DNA of 64,000 nt from CAINVV01 sp031432175 (GTDB taxonomy: Bacteria; Bacteroidota; Bacteroidia; Bacteroidales; Prolixibacteraceae). The notes beneath the pieces are model-generated. The model saw only the letters and a program-made list of their open reading frames with translations. It was not told the origin of the DNA and ran no database searches. Numbering within the stretch: the stretch's first letter is position 1; the number at the start of each line of letters is the position of its first letter. Below are positions 42,782-52,397 of this stretch, one piece after another. The position numbers and the translations under genes are program-made. The stretch is from the NCBI GenBank assembly GCA_964358545.1, contig CAYHQN010000001.1, positions 30,962 to 94,961 on the forward strand, written 5' to 3'.

Positions 42782-45129
42782 TAAAAGAACTGCTTCTCGG
42801 CAGATTCGTCTTCTTTTTCTTCGACCATCACCTTGCTGCAGTCCAGGTCAACATTAAAGCCAGGGGGAACTTCGAACACAGATGATTGGGTGTAACCCAG
42901 GGTGCGGTCACGGTAGAGGCTGTTCATGTAATAACCGTAGACAGGCAGCGCCATGCTAGCCCCCTGCCCGGCAGATAACCCTTCGAAGTGAATGCTACGG
43001 AGATCCCCACCAGTCCAGACACCGGTTACCAATTCAGGCGTGATGCCCATGAACCAACCGTCAGACTGATTCTGCGTTGTACCTGTTTTGCCTGCAACAT
43101 CAGCTTTTATATTTCCATAGGATACATCCCTGCGCAACCTGGCACTGGTTCCTTCATTGACAACAGCCTCCATCAGGTTGATCATCAGATAGGCTGTCTT
43201 GGCATCGATGGCATCGTGCGATTCGGGAGAAAAGCGTGCCAGAACATTGCCATTACGGTCTTCAATCCTGGTCACACAATAAGGTTTGGTATAGACACCA
43301 TGATTCCCGTATGTTCCATAAGCCCCTACCATCTCATATACCGAAACATCGGAAGTTCCCAAAAACATTGACGGCACGGCATCAATCGGACTGGTAATAC
43401 CTAGTTTGTGCATCATGTCGGCCATGGCCTGTGGATTGAACTGCTTCATCACCCAGGCAGATATCTGGTTGACAGAGTTGGCCAAACCCCATTTGAGGGT
43501 CACCATCTTGCCATCCATTTTCGTCGTACCGGAGTTTTTAGCCGTCCAGGTAGAGCCATCAAACAAGGTAAAGGAGTGTTCTGTATTTGGGACGAGCGTA
43601 CAAGGAGAGAAACCATTCTGCATGGCCAGCGTGTAAAGAAAAGGCTTAACAGTAGAACCCACCTGGCGACGGCCATTTTTCACCATGTCGTACATGAAAT
43701 GTTTGTAATTGGGGCCACCCACCCACGCTTTGATTTTGCCGGTTTTAACCTCCATGGTCATCATGGCTGAACGCAAAAAACCAAGGTGATATTTAATTGA
43801 ATCAAGCGGTGACATTACCGTGTCAATCTCACCTCTCCAGGAAAAGACAGTCATCTCAGTCCGGGTAAGGAATGCTCTCTTAATCTCGTTTGCGTTTATT
43901 CCTTGCGAGCGCATCGAACGGTATCGATCACTCCCCTTCATCATGTTGTCGTAAACCTGCTGCGCCTGCTCATTGGTCAGGTCGTTGGAAAAAGGCCGGT
44001 TGCGCTGTCCTTTGATCCGCTCATTGAACAGAGGCTGAACATTCTTGCTCAAATGGGTAATGACAGCTTTTTCAGCATAAGCCTGCATCCGCATGTCGAT
44101 GGTGGAATAAATCTTCAGGCCATCGGTGTAGATATTGTAGAGCTTTCCGTCAGGTTTCGGATTTTTTGTACACCATCCGTAGAGGGGATTGTTGTCCCAC
44201 TCGATCGAATCCTCATGAAATTGCAGCATCTGCCAAGCCTTGTAATTCTCTCTTTCCGGTTTGGGCGAAGTAAGAAGGGTACGCAGATATTCAGTGAAAT
44301 AGGTACCCGGCGTCGATTTATAATCTTCTTTATGAAAATTCAGGTTAAGAGGCAACGTCTTGTAATGGTTGTATTCCGCATCGGTCAGGTATCCGTTTTT
44401 ATTCATCTGGGAGAGAACGACGTTCCTTCTTGCCAAAACCAGTTGCGGCCTTCTGACAGGATTGTACAAAGATGAGTTTTTTGCCATACCTACCAGCATG
44501 GCTGCCTGTTCCAACGTCAATTGATCGGGGGTTGTACCAAAGTATATTGCTGAAGCCGATTTGATACCAACGGCCAGGTTCAAAAAGTCGTACTTGTTGA
44601 GGTACATCGAGATGATCTCTTCCTTGGTAAAGCTTCGTTCCAGTTTGACAGCGATCACCCATTCCCTCAATTTACGTACAGCCAACTGAAATTTGTTGGT
44701 GATATCCTCCCGGGGAAAGAGCATCTTGGCCAGTTGCTGCGATAGCGTACTTCCGCCACCTGCACTTTGGTCACCGGTTGCGATCCCTTTGAAGACCCTG
44801 AAAAGACCCCGGAGGTCGATGCCCGGATGACTGTAAAAACGCTCATCTTCTGTAGCGATCAAAGCATGGATTACATTCGGACTGATGGCGTCAAAACTGG
44901 TAAAGGTGCGGTTCTCCTTGTAATAATACCTGCGCATCACCAAACTATCAGCCGTGTAAACCTCTGATGCCAAAGACGACTCGATATTTTCAAGCTCCGT
45001 CAATGTTGGCATGTATCCCAGTTTGCCGTTGCCAATCAATGCGAACAGAATCACAATAGCCAGAACTCCGGCAGCAAAAACAGACCAGAAGACGATCAGA
45101 TATTTTTTAAATGGGTTGTTCGAAGTCAT
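42781..45129 (-). CDS. Class A penicillin-binding protein 1A (glycosyltransferase/transpeptidase)
   Basis: A 782-residue bifunctional cell-wall synthase. After an N-terminal membrane helix (about 10-32), the GT51 glycosyltransferase domain shows ATEDERFYSHPGIDLRG with the catalytic glutamate, then GGSTLSQQLAKML and KEEIISMYLNKYDFLNLAVG. The transpeptidase domain has the SxxK serine in GSTVKPFLYTLAM, SVN in LANSVNQISAW and KTG in AGKTGTTQNQSDGWF. It polymerises and crosslinks lipid II on the periplasmic side. The start ATG lies only about 10 bp from a strong promoter -7 box at 45139-45146. Confidence 0.95.
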   Translation of the reverse strand: MTSNNPFKKYLIVFWSVFAAGVLAIVILFALIGNGKLGYMPTLTELENIESSLASEVYTADSLVMRRYYYKENRTFTSFDAISPNVIHALIATEDERFYSHPGIDLRGLFRVFKGIATGDQSAGGGSTLSQQLAKMLFPREDITNKFQLAVRKLREWVIAVKLERSFTKEEIISMYLNKYDFLNLAVGIKSASAIYFGTTPDQLTLEQAAMLVGMAKNSSLYNPVRRPQLVLARRNVVLSQMNKNGYLTDAEYNHYKTLPLNLNFHKEDYKSTPGTYFTEYLRTLLTSPKPERENYKAWQMLQFHEDSIEWDNNPLYGWCTKNPKPDGKLYNIYTDGLKIYSTIDMRMQAYAEKAVITHLSKNVQPLFNERIKGQRNRPFSNDLTNEQAQQVYDNMMKGSDRYRSMRSQGINANEIKRAFLTRTEMTVFSWRGEIDTVMSPLDSIKYHLGFLRSAMMTMEVKTGKIKAWVGGPNYKHFMYDMVKNGRRQVGSTVKPFLYTLAMQNGFSPCTLVPNTEHSFTLFDGSTWTAKNSGTTKMDGKMVTLKWGLANSVNQISAWVMKQFNPQAMADMMHKLGITSPIDAVPSMFLGTSDVSVYEMVGAYGTYGNHGVYTKPYCVTRIEDRNGNVLARFSPESHDAIDAKTAYLMINLMEAVVNEGTSARLRRDVSYGNIKADVAGKTGTTQNQSDGWFMGITPELVTGVWTGGDLRSIHFEGLSAGQGASMALPVYGYYMNSLYRDRTLGYTQSSVFEVPPGFNVDLDCSKVMVEEKEDESAEKQFF

Positions 45130-45138
45130 AGATGGCTA

Positions 45139-45172
45139 CAAATATAGCAATCAATTTTTTTGATGCTACAAA
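45139..45172 (-). promoter_or_regulatory. Promoter of the penicillin-binding protein gene
   Basis: The minus strand has TATATTTG (45139-45146, exact TAnnTTTG) and TTTG at 45169-45172, 22 nt upstream, fitting the Bacteroidota -33/-7 arrangement. The start codon at 45129 is so near that the transcript should have almost no leader. Confidence 0.6.
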
Positions 45173-45181
45173 TTTTTAATA

Positions 45182-45357
45182 TTACACAGAGGAACACCAG
45201 GAGGTAACACTGAGTTTCACAGAGAAAAAATAGTTGGAAATGTTTGGAAGGTTACCGGTCCCTGAGCGAAGTCGAAGGGTAAACCCTCCAAACCCATCAA
45301 ACTTTTTCATATTTTCTCTGTGTAACTCTGTGCTTCTCTGTGCAACTCTGTGTAATA
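45182..45357. repeat. ACACAGAG inverted repeat, copy 1
   Basis: The left arm begins TTACACAGAGGAACACCAGG and contains two more CACAGAG units. The right arm near 45312-45355 is built of CTCTGTG units and ends CTCTGTGTAA. About 80 bp between the arms contain a CCCTGAGCGAAGTCGAAGGG unit. Related copies lie at 48433, 55884 and 57937. Confidence 0.8.
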
Positions 45358-45358
45358 A

Positions 45359-47050
45359 TTATCTGGCGCTAATCTTCAAAAGAACCTTCTTCTGAATTTG
45401 TTCACAACGTTTAATAACCTCTTTTTCAATACGACCAGCCTGTTCTAACGTCTCTTTCACTAAATCAGGATCCTTTATCTCCACCGCGTTGATCCTAACA
45501 TTTAAGCAGGCTCCTGAAACAGCAGTTCTGAGGCATAGCGCACCCACAGCCGCATCGCTGGATGAGTTGGGATTCCCAATCTCTGCCATTTTCTCCAGCA
45601 ATTCAACCGCTCCGGCGGCTACTTTCATCACCTTGAACGGAACTTCAATGGCCTTCAAAGTTGCCTCCTGAATTGCTTGTCTGCGGATCTCCTTCTGTTC
45701 CTGGATATCTTTCGGCAGACCGAAGGCTTCCATCACGAAGTTGAAGGCGCGGGTATCTTCGTCAACCAAAAATAACAACTCCTCATAGGCAATTTTTCCC
45801 TTTTCTGCCCAGTTTGAAAACTCCTCCCATCGCTCATCCCAACCCCGTTTATGGGCCGACAGATTGGCTACCATGGATCCAAGGGCAGCGCCCAAAGCTC
45901 CCACAGCCGCAGAGATCGAACCTCCTCCCGGGGCAGGTGAATCTGATGCGGTCTCGTAGGTAAACTTTCGCAAAGAGTGGTCTACCAGCTGGTTTTTCAA
46001 CTCATCCATGAGCAGATATTCGATGATTCTCTTCTTCGGATCAAAAGGGGCCAGTTCTCCCAATCCAAGCGAACGGACAGCCATTTCTATAATCTCCTCA
46101 TCCGGAATTCCTGAAGAACGGTTTTGTTTGTGCAGGAAATACTTCCCTGCATCGAGCATGCTTTTCAGCGGCACAACCCCAATCAGTTCCGATCCGGTTA
46201 CCCGGATTCCGCGTTCTGCTGCTCTGTTACAAACCTCATCAAAAGCAACGTGGACAGGGGTTACAGTGATATCCACCAGGTTCATCGAAATCTGCGCCAT
46301 CCGGTACTCTTTGATGTACCAACCGATGGCCCTTACTTTCTTTAGCGTACCCGGAATACGAATGGGCTCACCATTTTTGTCGTTGACGATTTTTCCGGTA
46401 AACGGATCCCCTTCACGCAAAATCCGACCGGCCTCCCTCACATCGAAGGCAATGGAGTTGGCCCGCCTGACAGATGTGGTATTGAGATTGATGTTGTAGG
46501 CAATCAAAAAATTACGTGCGCCAATGGCAATGGCACCCGACCTGGCATTGAACTCTGCCGGACCGAAATCAGGTTTCCACTCTTTCGAGACAATTTTTGA
46601 CGGAAGTCCTTCGTATTCCCCCGACCGGCAATTGGCCAGACTTTGGCGTTTGGGCTCAAAAGCAGCCTCTTCGTAACAGTAAACCGGGATTTGAAGCTCC
46701 TCACCAACTCGCTTCGCCAGGGCCCTGGCATATTCCACAGTCTCCTCCATCGTAATTCCCGATACAGGTACCAGCGGACAAACATCCGTAGCTCCGAACC
46801 GGGGATGCTCACCTGTGTGATGTCGCATGTCGATCAGCTCTGCCGCTTTTTTAATAGCCTGAAAAGCAGCTTCGACCACGACATCAGGTTCACCGGCAAA
46901 AGTAACCACCGTGCGGTTTGTGGCGTAACCCGGATCGACATTGAGCAGTTTGATCCCTTGAACTTTTTCAATTACTTCGGTAATCAGACGGATGACTTCC
47001 AGTTCTCTTCCTTCCGAAAAATTAGGAACACACTCGATAATCTGCTTCAT
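45359..47050 (-). CDS. ftcD: Glutamate formimidoyltransferase / formimidoyltetrahydrofolate cyclodeaminase
   Basis: A 563-residue bifunctional enzyme of histidine degradation. Residues 1-300 are the formiminotransferase (IIECVPNFSEGRELEVI, DMRHHTGEHPRFGATDVCPLVPVSG with the catalytic histidine region, LIAYNINL). Residues about 350-560 are the cyclodeaminase (SDSPAPGGGSISAAVGALGAAL). It moves the formimino group from N-formiminoglutamate to tetrahydrofolate and releases ammonia, leaving glutamate and methenyl-THF. It is the last hut gene in the leftward cluster. The 102-bp gap before it contains an inverted GAGTTAT pair. Confidence 0.96.
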   Translation of the reverse strand: MKQIIECVPNFSEGRELEVIRLITEVIEKVQGIKLLNVDPGYATNRTVVTFAGEPDVVVEAAFQAIKKAAELIDMRHHTGEHPRFGATDVCPLVPVSGITMEETVEYARALAKRVGEELQIPVYCYEEAAFEPKRQSLANCRSGEYEGLPSKIVSKEWKPDFGPAEFNARSGAIAIGARNFLIAYNINLNTTSVRRANSIAFDVREAGRILREGDPFTGKIVNDKNGEPIRIPGTLKKVRAIGWYIKEYRMAQISMNLVDITVTPVHVAFDEVCNRAAERGIRVTGSELIGVVPLKSMLDAGKYFLHKQNRSSGIPDEEIIEMAVRSLGLGELAPFDPKKRIIEYLLMDELKNQLVDHSLRKFTYETASDSPAPGGGSISAAVGALGAALGSMVANLSAHKRGWDERWEEFSNWAEKGKIAYEELLFLVDEDTRAFNFVMEAFGLPKDIQEQKEIRRQAIQEATLKAIEVPFKVMKVAAGAVELLEKMAEIGNPNSSSDAAVGALCLRTAVSGACLNVRINAVEIKDPDLVKETLEQAGRIEKEVIKRCEQIQKKVLLKISAR

Positions 47051-47102
47051 ATTTATCTCTTTTTCTAATAGTTGAAAATTAAGAAAGTTGTTTCTTTTTT
47101 CA

Positions 47103-47167
47103 TCAAGTTATGAGTTATAAATTATGAGTTATGGCGCTTCATCACTCATAACTTATAACTCATAACT
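47103..47167. repeat. Inverted GAGTTAT heptamer pair
   Basis: AAGTTATGAGTTATAAATTATGAGTTATGG-type units face CATAACTTATAACTC units with a short GCGCTTCATCA centre, allowing a hairpin. The right arm runs into the last codons of hutI. Confidence 0.7.
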
Positions 47168-48415
47168 TCCAACGACTCTATTCCCTCTTTTCCATATCAT
47201 CGTTGGTTTCAGCATCCCCTGCTGGTACAATATTTCCCTGTAGTTCCTAACGGGGAAGCCAATGAAATCAGCTATATTTCCCTTTTTCAGGATTCCCCTG
47301 TCGTTCAGATTCAAGGCATGCGCAGCCCGGAAGGTAATGGCCGACAACTGTTCTGCATTGGAAAGTTTTTCGAAAGTACCCAGGATAGCTGTTTGCACCA
47401 GCAGGTCACCCATTGGCGCCGAACCGGGATTCCAGTCTGATCCGATAGCCAGGCAACACCCGGCATCCAGTAGTTTTCGGGCCGGTGCAAACTGGCAACC
47501 AAGACCGATCGAAGCACCCGGAAGAGCCATCGCCACAACCTCCGAAGCAGCAAGTTCTGCTATCGCCTCAGCCCCAATCATCTCCAGATGGTCCACACTT
47601 TTTGCACCAATTCTAACAGCCAGTGCTGCTCCGCCAGAAGTAAACTGCTCTCCATGCACGACCAGGTCAAAGCCCATTTTTTTTGCTTCAAACAGGTATT
47701 TCCCGGCTTCCTGAACCCCAAAAGCGCCATCTTCCACAAAAATATCTACGCGGCTGGTGAGCTTCTCCTTTTTGATGACCGGCAATAACTTATCTGTAAG
47801 AAACTGAAGGTAAGCTTCTGTCCCTCCGTCAAAATCCTTTGGTTTTATATGGGCAGCCAAACAGGTGGGGACCAGGTCGATGGAGTGCTCCTGATTTGCC
47901 GATCTGATTATTTCGAGTAATCTGAGTTCACCTTCAGGGCTAAGCGCATAACCACTCTTTACCTCACAGGTGGTAATTCCGTTCGCAAGCTGTCTGTCTG
48001 CCCTCATTTTCAGTAGCTTTTTCAGCTCCTCATCTGTGGCATTTCTGGTTTTGGTGACCGTATCCCAGATGCCTCCACCGCTTTGCGCGATTTCTGTATA
48101 ACTTCTTCCCTCCAGTCGCATGGCATAATCATTTTCGCGGCTTCCTGCCCAACAGAGGTGGGTATGTGCATCCACGAATCCCGGAAGCGCAATCATATCA
48201 CTTTCAGTATGTTGAATTTCAGGAGATAAATGATTGTAATTGGCACAAAGTTCTTTGAACAATCCTATCTCTAGGATTTTTCCGGCCTGATGCACAATTC
48301 CTGCCTCCTCAATGATCTCCAATTGAGCATCCTTCAAACTGCCTTTCAGTGGAAGATGATCCATCGTCAGAAGTTTTCTGAAAGGTCCGGTGATGCAGAT
48401 TGGTCGATTTTGCAT
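47153..48415 (-). CDS. hutI: Imidazolonepropionase
   Basis: This enzyme opens imidazolone-5-propionate to N-formimino-L-glutamate, third step of histidine breakdown. The amidohydrolase fold is evident: metal site GFVDAHTHLCWAG near residue 75, ARGxx-type GRSYTEIAQSGGGI, TTCEVKSGYAL, the zinc-site histidine in VVHGEQF and the aspartate in AIGSDWNPGS. The frame is open to 48460, but those first 15 codons are an ACACAGAG repeat, so the ATG at 48415 is preferred, giving about 420 residues, the usual length. It lies between hutU and ftcD, all leftward. Confidence 0.95.
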   Translation of the reverse strand: MQNRPICITGPFRKLLTMDHLPLKGSLKDAQLEIIEEAGIVHQAGKILEIGLFKELCANYNHLSPEIQHTESDMIALPGFVDAHTHLCWAGSRENDYAMRLEGRSYTEIAQSGGGIWDTVTKTRNATDEELKKLLKMRADRQLANGITTCEVKSGYALSPEGELRLLEIIRSANQEHSIDLVPTCLAAHIKPKDFDGGTEAYLQFLTDKLLPVIKKEKLTSRVDIFVEDGAFGVQEAGKYLFEAKKMGFDLVVHGEQFTSGGAALAVRIGAKSVDHLEMIGAEAIAELAASEVVAMALPGASIGLGCQFAPARKLLDAGCCLAIGSDWNPGSAPMGDLLVQTAILGTFEKLSNAEQLSAITFRAAHALNLNDRGILKKGNIADFIGFPVRNYREILYQQGMLKPTMIWKRGNRVVGSYEL

Positions 48416-48432
48416 GATTGGTGTTCTTTTTC

Positions 48433-48534
48433 TTACACAGAGAAACCCCAAGAGGAGCACAGAGTTGCACAGAGAGAATTCAATTTAATTTTCTCTCTGT
48501 GCAACTCTGTGCTCCTCCGTGAAACTCTGTGTAA
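48433..48534. repeat. ACACAGAG inverted repeat, copy 2
   Basis: This is the most compact copy. TTACACAGAGAAACCCCAAG and GCACAGAGTTGCACAGAGAG pair with CTCTCTGTGCAACTCTGTGC and TGAAACTCTGTGTAA. Only about a dozen bases separate the arms. It lies between hutU and hutI inside a presumed operon. Confidence 0.85.
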
Positions 48535-48545
48535 CATCTTACATA

Positions 48546-50231
48546 TCATCTATTTAACTCCATTCCAAACCGGCGTAGTGTCCCTGTTGCCTCCTCGTAC
48601 CCCGCATCATGGTGCCTGAAGACCCCCATGGCCGGATCGTTGTACAGCACGCGTTTAATACATTCAGCTGCCCGGTCGGTTCCATCCGCCAGCACAACCA
48701 TCCCGGCATGCTGCGAATAGCCCATTCCAACTCCGCCACCGTGATGGAAAGAGACCCAGGTGGCTCCTCCGGCGGTATTCGACATCAGGTTGAGGAGCGG
48801 CCAGTCGGAGACGGCATCGCTGCCATCTTTCATCTTTTCCGTTTCGCGGTTGGGTGAAGCAACAGATCCACAGTCGAGGTGGTCGCGGCCAATCACAATG
48901 GGAGCCTTCACTTTGCCGGTTTTCACAAGATTGTTAAAAATCAGTCCGGCCTTCTCCCGCTCACCCATTCCCAGCCAGCAGATCCGGGCCGGAAGTCCCT
49001 GAAAAGAGATTCTTTCGCGTGCCTTTTTAAGCCAAGCGATCATGTGGTGGTTCTCCGGAAATGCTTCAATTAGTGCCTGATCCGTTGTATAAATATCTTC
49101 CGGATCACCCGACAAGGCCACCCATCGGAAAGGTCCTTTCCCCTCGCAGAAAAGTAGCCGTATAAATTTCGGGGTAAATCCGTCGTAGTCGTATGCATTT
49201 GGTTCACCTCCCTGTTTGGCCATCTCCCGAAGATTGTTTCCATAATCAAAGGTGATACTTCCGAGCTCCTGCAGTTTCAACATCAGTCCGACATGGCGTG
49301 CCATGCTTTTCATGGAGCGTTCCCGGTAGGTAGCGGGGTCTGATTTCCTTAGCAGGATGGCCTCATCCAGCGATATCCCGCTAGGGACGTAACCGTAAAG
49401 CGGGTCGTGTGCGGAGGTTTGATCGGTAAGGACATCAGGGATAATTCCTTCATTAAGCAGATTTTGCAGGGTATCCCCAATATCTGCCACCAATCCGACT
49501 GAAATAGCCTCACCTTTCTCTTTGGCGTTCAAAACAAGGTCTACAGCTTCCCGGTAGGTATAAGCGATGTGATCGATGTAACCTGTCTTCAATCTTTTTT
49601 TGATCCTGGCGGGATCGATGTCGACACCCAGGAATGTGGCACCGGCCATGGTTGCGGCCAAAGGCTGGGCTCCGCCCATTCCGCCCAAACCACCGGATAC
49701 CAGTAATTTATGTCTCAGATCACCGTTGAAATATTTTTTCCCACAGGCGGCAAAGGTTTCATAGGTTCCCTGTAAAATACCCTGAGAACCTATGTAGATC
49801 CAACTTCCGGCCGTCATCTGGCCGTACATCATCAATCCGTCCTGTTTCAGTTGTTCGAAATGTTCCCAGGTGGCCCAGGCAGGCACCAGGTTGCTGTTGG
49901 CAATCAATACCCGGGGCGCCTGTGGATGAGTTCGAACGACACCCACAGCTTTGCCCGATTGTACCAGTAGAGAGTGATCCTCATCCAGCGTAAGCAACTC
50001 CTTAATAATCTGTTGAAGTGCAGTTTTGTTTCGTGCAGCCTGACCAGTACCACCATAGACCACAAGCTCTTCGGGGTTTTCGGCTACTTCGCGATCCAGG
50101 TTGTTGAGCAGCATCCTGAGTGGCGCCTCTGTCTGCCACGATTTGGCGTGCAGCGTATTTCCCCGTGGAGCGTGGTAATTGGGATGGGCAGCATATTTCT
50201 CAATAAATTCCAAATAGTTCATCCTCTTCAT
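48546..50231 (-). CDS. hutU: Urocanate hydratase
   Basis: HutU converts urocanate to imidazolone propionate using tightly bound NAD. It begins with the family pattern AHPNYHAPRGNTLHAKSWQT and VVYGGTGQAARN. The NAD-binding segment GGLGGMGGAQPLAATMAG and the active-site stretch ICWLGMGEREKAG follow, with SFHHGGGVGMGYSQHAG near the C-terminus. The ATG at 50231 (or 50222) is preferred over the frame limit 50267; either way the gene overlaps the end of hutH by 20-32 bp, indicating translational coupling. Length is about 561 residues, as usual. Confidence 0.96.
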   Translation of the reverse strand: MKRMNYLEFIEKYAAHPNYHAPRGNTLHAKSWQTEAPLRMLLNNLDREVAENPEELVVYGGTGQAARNKTALQQIIKELLTLDEDHSLLVQSGKAVGVVRTHPQAPRVLIANSNLVPAWATWEHFEQLKQDGLMMYGQMTAGSWIYIGSQGILQGTYETFAACGKKYFNGDLRHKLLVSGGLGGMGGAQPLAATMAGATFLGVDIDPARIKKRLKTGYIDHIAYTYREAVDLVLNAKEKGEAISVGLVADIGDTLQNLLNEGIIPDVLTDQTSAHDPLYGYVPSGISLDEAILLRKSDPATYRERSMKSMARHVGLMLKLQELGSITFDYGNNLREMAKQGGEPNAYDYDGFTPKFIRLLFCEGKGPFRWVALSGDPEDIYTTDQALIEAFPENHHMIAWLKKARERISFQGLPARICWLGMGEREKAGLIFNNLVKTGKVKAPIVIGRDHLDCGSVASPNRETEKMKDGSDAVSDWPLLNLMSNTAGGATWVSFHHGGGVGMGYSQHAGMVVLADGTDRAAECIKRVLYNDPAMGVFRHHDAGYEEATGTLRRFGMELNR

Positions 50232-51768
50232 TTTTAAGTTTAATCCCGTAGCCGGAAGCAACTTCACCCGAGCATTTAACCAAAGACTTATTTTTAACCA
50301 TGGCGATGGCTTTGTTCATCTCCTCCGACATCACATGATCTGACTCGGCAAAAGGGATTTGTTCCCGCACCAAATCATGGCAGGCCTCCAGTATTACTCC
50401 CGATTTCAATGGCTTTCTGAAATCAAAACCCTGGGCTGCACAAAAGAGTTCAATTCCCAGAATTTTTTCAAGGTTATCAATGATCATCAAACACTTGCGG
50501 GCACTGATGGAACCCATGCTAACATGGTCTTCCTGTCCCATTGATGTAGGAATGCTATCCGCGGAAGCGGGAAAACAGAGCGATTTGTTTTCACTTACCA
50601 ATGCTGCGGTAGTATATTGCGGAATCATGAATCCGGAATTGAGCCCGGTTTCGCGCATCAGCAGTTTTGGCAGGCCGGGGATGGTATCTTTCAGGGAGAG
50701 ATAAATCCTCCGGTCGGCAATATTGCCCAATTCGGCCGCTGCTACAGCCGCATAATCGAGTGCCATGGCCAGTGGCTGACCATGAAAATTTCCTCCGGAA
50801 ACGGAGCTTCCATCCCTGAGTAAAATGGGATTGTCGGTTACCGAATTCAATTCAATGTGCAACAACTCTTTGAGATGCAGGAATGCGTTTCGTGAGGCGC
50901 CATGCACCTGTGGAATGCAACGAAGGGAATAGGGATCCTGGACCCGGGTGCAGTTTTTGTGCGATTTGACCATCTCCGAATCCGCAAGGAGTCTCCTCAT
51001 TCGTTCCGCTACGTATATGGTTCCACGATAAGTGCGCAGCAGGTGAAGTTCCTCTGTGAAAGTTTTGACAGATCCCAGCATGGCCTCGAGGTTCATCGCT
51101 GCAATCAGGTCAGCATTGTCGAGACAGTTTTGTAGCCTTTCAACAACTTTGACCGCATGCGCGGCAATAAACTGAGTGCCATTGATCAGCGCCAACCCCT
51201 CTTTGGCCCCCAGTTCAACAGGCGCCAAACCGAATTTCTGAAGCGCTTTGCCTGTTTCGGTCCTGATTCCATCGGAATAAACCTCACCAAGTCCAATCAG
51301 TGGCAGGAAGAGGTGCGACAAGGGGGCGAGATCGCCGGAAGCGCCAACTGATCCTTGTGATGGAACAATTGGGATAATATCATGGTCTATGTGCCAGATG
51401 ATCCGCTCCAATGTGCTCATCGCGATACCCGAATAGCCCATCGAGAGCGCATGCACTTTCAAAATCATCATCAGTTTGGCGATTTCAGGTGAAATCGGAT
51501 CGCCAACCCCTACACTATGACTTTTTAGAATATTGTACTGGAGTGTTTTGGTATCCTTTTCAGAAATGATGGTGGTGCAAAGTGGTCCAAAACCCGTGTT
51601 GATACCATACACACTCTGGTGGTTGGCAACAATCTCATCCACTCTTTTCCGGCTCTTTTCGATCACTTCGGTAGCAACGGGAGTTATTCTGCCTGTAATT
51701 TTTCCTGAGGCAATCCGGAGAGCCAGTCCGGTAGTCAGATGGTCTTCACCGTAATTAAAAAAGTCCAT
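50200..51768 (-). CDS. hutH: Histidine ammonia-lyase
   Basis: First enzyme of histidine catabolism, deaminating histidine to urocanate. The MIO cofactor tripeptide A143-S144-G145 sits in GSVGASGDLAPLSH. Other landmarks are YGINTGFGPL, LINGTQF, QDPYSLRCIPQVHGASR and the C-terminal SMGQEDHVSM segment. The frame is open to 51843, but the ATG at 51768 (MDFFNYGEDHL) gives the usual N-terminus and length of about 522. It overlaps the end of the upstream deoxynucleoside kinase gene by 14 bp and the start of hutU downstream, so the three are probably translated from one mRNA. Confidence 0.96.
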   Translation of the reverse strand: MDFFNYGEDHLTTGLALRIASGKITGRITPVATEVIEKSRKRVDEIVANHQSVYGINTGFGPLCTTIISEKDTKTLQYNILKSHSVGVGDPISPEIAKLMMILKVHALSMGYSGIAMSTLERIIWHIDHDIIPIVPSQGSVGASGDLAPLSHLFLPLIGLGEVYSDGIRTETGKALQKFGLAPVELGAKEGLALINGTQFIAAHAVKVVERLQNCLDNADLIAAMNLEAMLGSVKTFTEELHLLRTYRGTIYVAERMRRLLADSEMVKSHKNCTRVQDPYSLRCIPQVHGASRNAFLHLKELLHIELNSVTDNPILLRDGSSVSGGNFHGQPLAMALDYAAVAAAELGNIADRRIYLSLKDTIPGLPKLLMRETGLNSGFMIPQYTTAALVSENKSLCFPASADSIPTSMGQEDHVSMGSISARKCLMIIDNLEKILGIELFCAAQGFDFRKPLKSGVILEACHDLVREQIPFAESDHVMSEEMNKAIAMVKNKSLVKCSGEVASGYGIKLKNEEDELFGIY

Positions 51769-52390
51769 GAAACTGGGCATTGATCTTATCGATGATTTTA
51801 CTGAGATCTTCCTGATTTGCCTCGAAATTAATGTTATCAACATTTACAATCAGCATCTTCCCAAGTGTGTAATGAGTTGCCCAGGCTTCATAGCGCTGGT
51901 TCAGCTGACTAAGGTAATCCAGCCTTATGCTGTTTTCGTAATCGCGGCCTCTTTTTTGGATATTGTTGACCAGGGTCGGAACGGTTGCCCTGAGGTAAAT
52001 CATCAGGGTTGGCGCTTTGATAAGCCTGCTCATCAGCGAAAAAAGCTTGTGGTAATTTGAAAAATCACGCGAACTCATCAGCCCCATCTCGTGGAGGTTG
52101 GGTGCAAATATTTCGGCATCTTCATAAATAGTACGATCCTGAATGACGGTTTTCCCGCTATCCCTGAAATCGAGGACCTGGGTAAATCGAGAATTCAGGA
52201 AATAGACCTGTAAGTTGAAGGACCAACGGAGCATATCATGGTAGAAATCGTCAAGATAGGGGTTGTTATCGGCATCTTCGTAATGAGCCTCCCACCCGTA
52301 ATGTTTCGCAAGAAGGCGGGTAAGCGTTGTTTTGCCGGCGCCGATATTTCCGGCAATCGCGATGTGCATGTTTGTGGGCTCCTTTTTCAT
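51755..52390 (-). CDS. Deoxynucleoside kinase
   Basis: A 211-residue kinase of the dNK/dGK-dCK family. The P-loop is IAGNIGAGKTTL. The LID and substrate motifs are DNNPYLDDFYHD, the ERS-like QDRTIYEDAEIF, and YLRATVPTLVNNIQKRGRDYE with the arginines of the LID. It phosphorylates deoxynucleosides for nucleotide salvage. M1 at 52390 or M8 at 52369 may be the start. Its overlap with hutH is unusual, as there is no obvious link to histidine use. Confidence 0.92.
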   Translation of the reverse strand: MKKEPTNMHIAIAGNIGAGKTTLTRLLAKHYGWEAHYEDADNNPYLDDFYHDMLRWSFNLQVYFLNSRFTQVLDFRDSGKTVIQDRTIYEDAEIFAPNLHEMGLMSSRDFSNYHKLFSLMSRLIKAPTLMIYLRATVPTLVNNIQKRGRDYENSIRLDYLSQLNQRYEAWATHYTLGKMLIVNVDNINFEANQEDLSKIIDKINAQFHGLF

Positions 52391-52397
52391 GAATGAA

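Noticed and set aside
43903..44475. 190-codon plus-strand frame
   Set aside because: Antisense to the penicillin-binding protein gene; low complexity and no motif.
48416..48460. N-terminal extension of hutI to 48460
   Set aside because: The extra codons are ACACAGAG repeat sequence; the ATG at 48415 gives the normal family start.
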